Shown in pieces: positions 57,212-64,000 of a DNA stretch of 64,000 nucleotides (its first letter is position 1; every line of letters starts with the position of its first letter). The notes beneath the pieces were generated by a model. It was not told the origin of the DNA, searched no databases, and saw nothing but the letters and a program-made list of their open reading frames with translations. A program made the translations under genes and the position numbers. This stretch comes from Spironucleus salmonicida (lineage: Eukaryota > Fornicata > Diplomonadida > Hexamitidae), in the NCBI GenBank assembly GCA_000497125.2, contig CM035323.1:442001-506000 (forward strand), given 5' to 3'.

Positions 57212-60190
57212 TCACTCAAAATCTATTCCAACAATACCCTCATCGCATCCACATATGACGTTATTTCCGCTTACACAAAGAGAATTTATAGATTTACTTA
57301 CCTTCAAACTATGTAAACACTTCGCAACATTTCGAACATCCCAAATACGTAGAAGGCCATCAGATCCTCCTGAAATTAAAATTAATCCATCTGTATATAC
57401 ACCATTTGCTTTAGAATGCGCTTTAAGAATTGATTTACCACTTCTTTAATCAAAAGTACGAATAGTACCATCTATTGAGCTTGAAGTTACTAGGTCATCT
57501 TTTACACAAATCTAAGTAATTAAATCAGAGTGAGAGAATATTTTGGAAATAGGTGCTTACTTAACTACATCATAGTTAAGCAATTATCCAGTTTCGTCAC
57601 CAGAATACAGAATATTATTTACGACTTATATTGCACTAATTTTAGGTAATATTCCGACATTTTCACTATGAGCACCAATAAGATGTGTTGCATTCTTTCT
57701 ATGATCCCATAATTGAATGAGACCTGAAGATGAACCGCATGATGTGAATATTTTATTATTTTATGAAAATGTATGAAGGGCCGTAGTGGAACTAGATGGG
57801 AATGGTTATACTTCATAGTTTTCTCCTAAAACAGGTACGGCTATCACTTTTTCAGCTGTTGTATAAGTTAATAAATTATTGAATACTGAAATATTAAGGA
57901 TATCTACTGTTGATGTATAAGTTTCATCAGGTGAAGTCCTATTAAGCTTGTAACCTCCTATATTATACTAATGAATATCATTTCCTATCAATGCTGATAT
58001 AGTATGGTTTTAAGGATCCGCAGTCACCGCCTTTAAATTATTCATTTTAATGTAAAATTATTTAAACGCAGGCTTTGCAAAATTTTAAAACTTTAACTTA
58101 GATTCCTCCTAAAAATTTTCAAAATCAATAATTGATACGTTTTAATGAGAATTGTTAATATAATGTGATGAGTTTTAACTAAGCTAAAGAGCCTTCTCTT
58201 CTACTTTAAGAATTGATTTTTCACCGAACCTTACAGATTTTGACATATTATCTGGCTTTCCGAACTCTAAAGCTTTAAGCTTTTAGAAAATAATATCTTA
58301 ATTTTAACTTAATTAATCTAGTTTTTACTCAATTTAAGTAATTTTTAAATCCAGTTTAACATCTAAATGGTCAATAAGCTCTTCAATTTCACATTAAGAT
58401 TTATTGTTGGTATCTTAAGATTAGACAACATCTGATTTCTAAGACTTTTATAACTCTTAATCAAAAAATTTAATAGATGTCTCAACTTTAGCTAATCTTA
58501 ACTTATATTTATCATCTAATAAACCTAATTTTAATTCTAAAGCATCATTAAAAGAAAGATCACGGCCAGATGCTTTACAAAATGTTGCAATATCATTCAT
58601 AATTAATGAATTTTATGATAATTAGTGCTAAAACGTTACTTTTAAATCATTAAGTGACGTTTCTAATCCAGTATTTTTTGATTCTAAAAATTAAAATTTA
58701 GCTGGAAAATTAGAAATTTCTTATTAACTTGCATATTTTTATGATATCTATTATTGATATTATTAAAATTCTCTTTAAAATCCCATAAAATGAGCCTATA
58801 AAATTGAAATATCTTCACGAACATCAATTTCTGATGATTTAGAAGTAAATGTTTTCATTTAATTATTAAAATCTGATGATGCAGTTTAAAGTAGAGCATT
58901 TTAAGGAATTGATTTAACTTGTTCTAAAACTTACTACTTAGATTACTCAATGAGCACTTTACATTATTCAAGAATATCAGTTTTCGATTATTATAATTAC
59001 AACTGTAAATTTGGAACTTATTCTATTATTTTCTATGGTACTTAAGCAATTTATTAAATCTTTGGTTACTAACTAGTAATATCATTCATACTAAGAATTT
59101 CTAATTTTTAAGTTTACATAGGTGATGATACAATTTATACATTGCTTTCAACATTTTTAATTCCTTAACTTTCAATTAATGACTAGTTATAATGACTTTC
59201 AATAATTCCTACATTCTCGTCATTGAATCCTTTGGCAAGTTGAACAGACCAAAAATCTCCTTTTATACCATCTCTACAATTCCCTCCAAATATATACACG
59301 CGATAGTTACCACTTCTAGATTTCCACGCAACTTAGCCAAATCCAGATCTTGCATCTGGCTTTAAAGCATTTCCATGCTCATATTCAAATAACTTTCGCC
59401 AACCTTTATCATTTATTAAGTAAACCCAACAATCACCAAGCTTTTAATTATGATTTGTACCAACTTCTCCACCAAAAATCAAAATCTTATCGTCCCCGAT
59501 TGCGGATGCTTGATGCCATGCACGCCCAATTGGACCTTATTTAATAGGCTATAATAAATCCCATTTTTTATTAGTACTAAATCGCCATAATTCATTATTA
59601 AATCCTTTAGCGCCTACACCACCAAAAAATATGATACCCTTTGATGTTTTTGTTAAAGTAGATCCAATATGTGGTTCAGGACCGAACTATTACATTTATA
59701 ATACAGAAAATGTTGCATCTATAACATTATAAATAAATTATTAGTTTTCCATTTTCTTGTTTTAATTTTATCCCCCTAATATAAGAATTTCTAAATCAGA
59801 AATAGGTGCCATACAATGATCAACTATAGAAGGTACTCTTTTGTATTCATCCTTATAACCCTGCTATTTCCAGGATTTAGTCAAAAAATCAAATATCCAT
59901 ATATCATTGAAAAATTATTTACCGTCTTAGCCACCAAATAAAAACATTTAGTGATTTACCAAACATGCAGCATGAGAATAACGTGCAGGTGGAGATAATG
60001 TACACATAACTTTAGTATACTATTTCGTTGTAAAATCAAATAAATACGTATCATTGTATATCATATCATTACAATGACCACCAAACAGGCATATAGTCTG
60101 ATTATAAAATACTGTAGTAAAATGTTGTCTTTATAGTATATGGGTTGTATGTTCTGATGATAAGTCTTCAAAATTTGGAACAATTGACAT
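57212..60190 (-). CDS. Kelch / coiled-coil / WD40 fusion protein, 992 aa
   Basis: ATG at 60190 to GAG-TGA 57212-57214. Residues ~15-340 are Kelch repeats (QTICLFGGHCNDMIYNDTYL; QMFLFGGQDGKQFFNDIWIF; IIFFGGVGAKGFNNELWRFS; ILIFGGEVGTNHNQKLGDCW; RVYIFGGNCRDGIKGDFWSV). Residues ~370-690 are a Gln/Lys/Glu-rich coiled coil. From ~700 to the end are WD40 repeats (IFTSCGSSSGLIQLWDHRKN; SSIDGTIRTFDQRSGKSILK; LISGGSDGLLRIWDVRNV). Two beta-propellers of different families joined by a coil are unusual. Probably a cytosolic scaffold, perhaps cytoskeletal. No enzymatic domain. Confidence 0.92.
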
Positions 60191-60533
60191 TTTTAAAAAT
60201 TGGAGTGTGTTAAATAGTTTATATTACTATATATTAATAATAATAAATCAGTAAATCAACTATACTTTTCGTTCCAAATAACGTATTTCATTTGATTTCT
60301 GTATCCAGCAGCCACCTAAACCCAGTTGCACACACAACAACGACATTCACTCTATCTTTTATCGAAAATAATTATATAATATATTACTATTTAATATATA
60401 ATATTACCTATATATAAACTTTCCTATTTTCTTTATTATTATTTACTAGATATAAAATTAATATCTAAAATTTCTACGTACTCAGTCTAACAAAAGTATA
60501 CTATTATATTAAATTTTTATTTAAACTGAAAAA
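60191..60533. other. AT-rich intergenic region
   Basis: About 340 AT-rich bases between divergent genes. No supported feature other than the implied promoters. Confidence 0.55.
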
Positions 60534-60851
60534 ATGTAGTATTCGCTCACCGCACAATAGCTCTGCAATAAGCAGTTAAAATTGGATGCAGATTTTAGCC
60601 AAATTTTGAGGGCATTTTCCCCACAGAAACAGCCCAAATTCGACTACCAAAAGCCAGTTCGGTGTCTGCCAGAACTCGCGCAAACGCCACAAATGGCGCC
60701 TCGGATTCGGCAGATTTTGAGCCCACAGAAGCAGCAAAAGCAACAGCAGAAGTCCACGTTTTCGCCACAGCTGCAGCGTAAAATACGTAAATTCAACGGT
60801 TTGGTGAGAATTAAAAACGATAACAATTTGTCGTAATTTGAGTATATTTGA
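60534..60851 (+). CDS. Gln/Lys-rich basic protein, 105 aa
   Basis: ATG-TAG start (MQYSLTAQQLCNKQLKLDAD) to TGA 60849-60851. It contains a twofold motif of the form (I)L(R/S)xxSPQKQ (RAFSPQKQPKFDYQKP and RQILSPQKQQKQQQKSTFSP). It is basic, Pro/Gln-rich and probably unstructured. The 3' end is 6 bp from the tRNA gene. Family unknown. Confidence 0.65.
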
Positions 60852-60857
60852 AAAATC

Positions 60858-60938
60858 GACTGAGATGGGAATTGAACCCACGCATACAGAGTATAATAGC
60901 TTAGCAGGCTATCGCCTTAACCGCTCGGCCACCCAGTC
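60858..60938 (-). tRNA. tRNA-Ser (anticodon GCT)
   Basis: The reverse complement starts GACTGGGTGGCCGAGCGGTT and ends in CTCAGTC, which pairs with GACTGGG as the 7-bp acceptor. The anticodon arm is ATAGC-CTGCTAA-GCTAT (anticodon GCT), followed by a long class-II variable arm (about 15 nt) and a T arm TGGG-TTCAATT-CCCA. No CCA is encoded and there is no intron. 81 nt fits tRNA-Ser. Confidence 0.96.
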
Positions 60939-60956
60939 ATAAAATATGAATTTAAA

Positions 60957-61919
60957 TCACTTAACCTTCAACACTCTCCTTAATTCTTCTGCATTGTTAG
61001 AATTTGCAATTTCACATGCCTGGCATTTTGACCCTACAATAGCTGTCCCGCACTGCGCGCAGCTTTGCACCTTTACGGTCGGTCGCTCGCCGCGAACGCT
61101 CAAAATTGCCTCCTGCGTCTGAATTTGACACATGCTGTTGCTTCTACTGAGCTCTTAAATGAGCCTTCGCGCGACGCCCCGGAACGCTGTCACGGCGTAC
61201 GGGCACTCTGTCGAAAAGTACTTAAGCTTTGCGTGAAAAGCATACAAAACAATGTCCTTTTGGGCCTGAAACGCAAGCGGCTTTATTCGCGCGCCATTGG
61301 CCTCCAAACTCGCAACTGGATCGACGCAGCGGAGCAATTTTGCAGAGTCACCTCTGAGCAAATTCAGCATCACAGTTTCTGCATTATCATCTGCATTATG
61401 GCCAGTAGCTACGCGCATGTTTGGAAGATTTAGTTCATTTGCTCCCTTTTGGAGCGACGAGCGCCTCAGAATACCGCAGAATGAGCAGGACGAGTTGGTT
61501 GAATCCAACATAACGATTAAGTCATCTAAAGAGCGCTTATAGTATGCTTCAAAAGAAACAATTTTAAGCGGTAGATTATAGATGGCCTATATTTCGCGTA
61601 CAACATCTAGTGAATTATCTCTGTAATTTTTGATACCCTCGTCGACTGCAACCATATGGAGAGTTGTGTTAACGTAAATATCAGGATATGTGTTAATTAG
61701 CTTGAAAAGCACGTCTAAAAGCACAGATGAATCTTTTCCGCCTGAAACTCCTACTACAATCGATGAATTAATCGGGATTAAATTATAATTTTATACGTAT
61801 TCATGGACTTCGTTCAAGAAGTTAATTTAGAAGCAAGTTGCACAGAAAAATATCTTTGTAAACGAATGACGTACAACTGGAGGTGCTTAACACATACTAC
61901 ACTTTTTGATTAAAGACAT
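60957..61919 (-). CDS. CTU1: Cytoplasmic tRNA 2-thiolation protein 1, 320 aa
   Basis: ATG at 61919 to AAG-TGA 60957-60959. It has an N-terminal zinc pair (KKCSMCQAPP ... FFCATCF), the PP-loop ATP site VVGVSGGKDSSVLLDVLF, the central Cys motif SSCSFCGILRRSSLQKGA, GHNADDNAETVMLNLLRGD, and a C-terminal CAQCG...CQAC zinc site. Length fits CTU1/NCS6. With CTU2 and the ubiquitin-like URM1 it thiolates U34 of tRNAs for Lys, Glu and Gln. That may be relevant here, since the Gln decoding set must also read TAA and TAG. The 3' half is GC-richer than the 5' half. Confidence 0.95.
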
Positions 61920-61968
61920 TAATTAGGAAAGGGATATAAAGTTAGTAACACATAACAGAAAATAATAT

Positions 61969-62844
61969 TCATTCATAACTGTCTAGCAAATAATCTAATT
62001 CCATTGCTTATTTTAGTTCTTTCATAGCAATATAAATATATTTGAGCATTAAAAACACAAAAATCTGTTCTAGAACTATTATAATTAGGCTCTCCCAGTC
62101 TTTAATGAAAACTATTATTGCCCATGCGTTTATATTCACGTTGAGATCGAAATTCTAAAAAGTGGAAGACAGAAAATAAAGGATTTAACTAATTACTGAG
62201 TCAATAACTGACAAAAATGATACAATAAGACTTAATCTGGCGAAGGTCGACTGATCTTTATTAATAGTCAAATACTAAGAAGCAGATATACCAACAATGA
62301 CTGCATAATACAATATAATAATACTAAAAAGCACATCAATACTGAAATTAAAATACATTAGAATCTGGTGATTGCTGATCAAGAAGCTGGTAATAAACTA
62401 AACTACAATTATACAAACTTACGGTAATAAAGCATAGAAAAGCTACAAAAGATATGTTTTCTTAGTATGTACTATATTCACACAAACCCAAAACGGATTA
62501 TGTTACTTTGCCGAAGACTGCATCATAAATTGAAGCTTATTATTTAAAACGATAACAGAAGAAATTGTCATAGATTACCCAAGGTAGTACAATGGAGATT
62601 CACTAGTAGTGATGGAGGCTTCCCACCTAATTATAAACGACACGGTAGTTAAGATATTTCCAGAAATAAACACGAAAAATTCGAAATGTGGAGACCAGAT
62701 ATTAAATTTATTTTTTATTGCTCCGCACAGTGTTAAAAGTGAAATAATTGCATTAACAATACATGAAATTGCAGCCAAAATTACGTATGACAACTGAAGC
62801 TCTGAGTTTATGTTCTCAGTATAATTTATATTAAGACTGTGCAT
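61969..62844 (-). CDS. Seven-TM receptor-like membrane protein, 291 aa
   Basis: ATG at 62844 to TGA 61969-61971. A short N-terminus with NYT and NIN (possible N-glycosylation at NYT) precedes about seven hydrophobic segments: LSYVILAAISCIVNAIISLL, FFVFISGNILTTVSFII, MTISSVIVLN (weak), LLQLFYALLPQVCIIVVQF, DVLFSIIILYYAVIVGISA, LSLIVSFLSVIDSVISQILY and SLIIIVLEQIFVFLMLKYIY. The topology suggests a GPCR-like receptor, but no DRY or NPxxY motif is evident, so a 7-TM channel or transporter fragment is also possible. It is 49 bp upstream of the CTU1 start on the same strand. Confidence 0.75.
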
Positions 62845-62941
62845 TATAAATCGTAAATACTAATTATATATTAATTATGGTGTTTGGTTAAAAGAATTTT
62901 TACTATAGTATATAATATTCATTATATTATTGTATAATAAA

Positions 62942-64000
62942 ATGACGACATTCAGTGGTATTGTGAATGTGCTTAAAAACAGTATTATTCCAGAGATTTA
63001 ACGTGTGTAATCATTATATTAATTAATATTATAGTGCACTATTGACTAGTAAAAATAGTACACTCAATAATTATGTGAAATATCCTAGTCTTATAAACCA
63101 ATTATTGTTTAGAAACAACTTGATATATAAGAAATTAAAATAGAACTAGATGATTACGGTCATTCTGTCTAAAAATTTATAACACTTGATCATTAGTTAA
63201 CAGACTAGGATTATCTTTAGTTATCTTCCAATGTTGTAGACTTAGAATACTTTGAGTAGCTAAAACCTCTATTAAATGACAAACAAGGTTATAAGGATAT
63301 TATTATTCAATAAGATAAATTATAATAGTTTTTGATAAAGGTTAATCAATAAATAAGTGATATTGAATAGCAAAACTTAGATTGGTAAATTATGCATCAG
63401 TGATTATGTAAATTTTACTCAAATTTTAAAGACTTAGTATATAAATATTTCACTTTTGATCAGTCTTTACTAATTAGTAATTATCTTACACCTTATCTAC
63501 TTTCAATTCTAACCTTCTAATCTTACCATATCCACCCAGTTCTAAACCATTTTCCAACAAAATCATTTCCTAAATCGTCAATAAACAGTCCACAAATTTA
63601 TTTCGGTGAGAAGTTTTCAGTAACATAAACTGCTAATTCTTTAGATCTGGATAATTGTATTAATTTAAATATTTTCCTTAATGAAAGTGATTAAATGTAT
63701 TTTATAGCAATATCTTCTTTAAATTAGAAAATATATGAAAAGCAGACGAAATTATAACCTCGTGAATCTAGATATGGCAATTTTGATAGCAAATTAAAAC
63801 CATATTAATATTTCATTAATATGCAAAGTGTTGTTATAGAAGTATGCATTGATAAAAATATTCCATTGGGTAAAATAATATCGTGGAGAGTTCTATAATT
63901 TTATGACTCTTGTGAAAAATAATGGGTCAGTTTATCATTAGCATAATATACGGCATAAAATAGACAGTTAAATCCATTAATAGTTAAGTTTGATGTGGAT
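62942..64000 (+). CDS. Unknown protein, 3' end beyond window, one in-frame TGA
   Basis: ATG 62942 (MTTFSGIVNVLKNSIIPEIQ) opens 153 codons rich in Q, L, I and D, with coiled-coil character, up to TGA 63401-63403. The same frame then stays open for 199 codons to the window end with protein-like sequence (NFDSKLKPYQYFINMQSVVI; ISWRVLQFYDSCEKQWVSLS). Either the first gene ends at 63403, or the TGA lies in an intron. A 93-nt GTAAAT...TTTACTAATTAG stretch (63,385-63,477) would excise it in frame. TGA readthrough is a third option. Another frame is also open downstream, so caution is needed. Confidence 0.5.

Noticed and set aside
1-64000. Bacterial or organellar origin with many short genes or pseudogenes
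   Set aside because: Apparent breaks are all TAA/TAG within conserved eukaryotic proteins (SRP54, CTU1, SM protein, PC4). No Shine-Dalgarno sites or operon logic.
1-64000. CRISPR arrays, insertion sequences, retroelements, rRNA genes or telomeric repeats
   Set aside because: No spaced short repeats, transposase or reverse-transcriptase motifs, rRNA cores or telomere arrays were seen. The inverted and direct repeats carry host-like genes.

Overview
The window is nuclear DNA of a protist that reads TAA and TAG as glutamine and uses TGA as its only stop. Reading frames broken under the standard code become single long CDSs once TAR=Q is applied: SRP54, a bacterial/mitochondrial-type Hsp70, CTU1, SHMT, a Sec1/Munc18 protein and a 2,381-residue kinase all close only at TGA. 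Genes are nearly intron-free and very tightly packed, with tail-to-tail gaps of 0 to 20 bp. Cysteine-rich membrane proteins are present, and 18 of 39 complete genes (counted by eye) end in NAG-TGA, giving AGTGA at the stop. Together these point to a hexamitid diplomonad (Spironucleus/Trepomonas/Hexamita type). A TAR=Q ciliate or oxymonad cannot be excluded without a phylogeny.

Layout. 1-12,762 is a GC-rich patchwork of unrecognised genes. It holds a 1.12-kb inverted repeat (1-1120 / 3309-4429) carrying a divergent pair (81-aa membrane protein / 614-aa protein) around a coiled-coil gene, then a secreted protein, two type-I membrane proteins (519 and about 475 aa) and small cytosolic proteins. 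A 760-bp segment (12,003-12,762) recurs at 25,644-26,403; it spans another divergent pair, and each copy keeps a different gene intact. 12,970-18,294 holds Q/S-rich, coiled-coil and LRR proteins on the minus strand. 18,439-25,584 is one giant gene joining a protein kinase to a catalytically dead dual-specificity phosphatase domain and a Cys-rich tail.

26,288-34,499 carries a small Cys-rich membrane protein and a chaperone cluster: a membrane J-like protein without HPD, a membrane J-protein with HPD, a lidless Hsp70 and a membrane PDI, with coiled-coil proteins between them. 34,509-41,857 holds an importin-beta-like protein, a Sec1/Munc18 protein, SRP54 and a small protein. 42,167-48,267 holds a multi-TM protein with in-frame TGAs explained best by an intron, a large Cys-rich membrane protein, a PC4/Sub1 coactivator and unknowns. 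48,321-55,544 is dominated by a 1,752-aa solenoid-like protein and an LRR/F-box-like protein.

55,565-64,000 holds SHMT, a Kelch/coiled-coil/WD40 fusion, a tRNA-Ser(GCT), CTU1 (tRNA thiolation), a 7-TM receptor-like protein and a partial gene running off the end. Intergenic DNA is very AT-rich. Several genes have a GC-rich 3' end and an AT-rich 5' end inside one reading frame. Secretory-pathway genes (SRP54, PDI, SM protein, membrane J-proteins, CRMPs) are well represented, but nothing suggests operons; functional grouping is inference except for the Hsp70/J neighbours.
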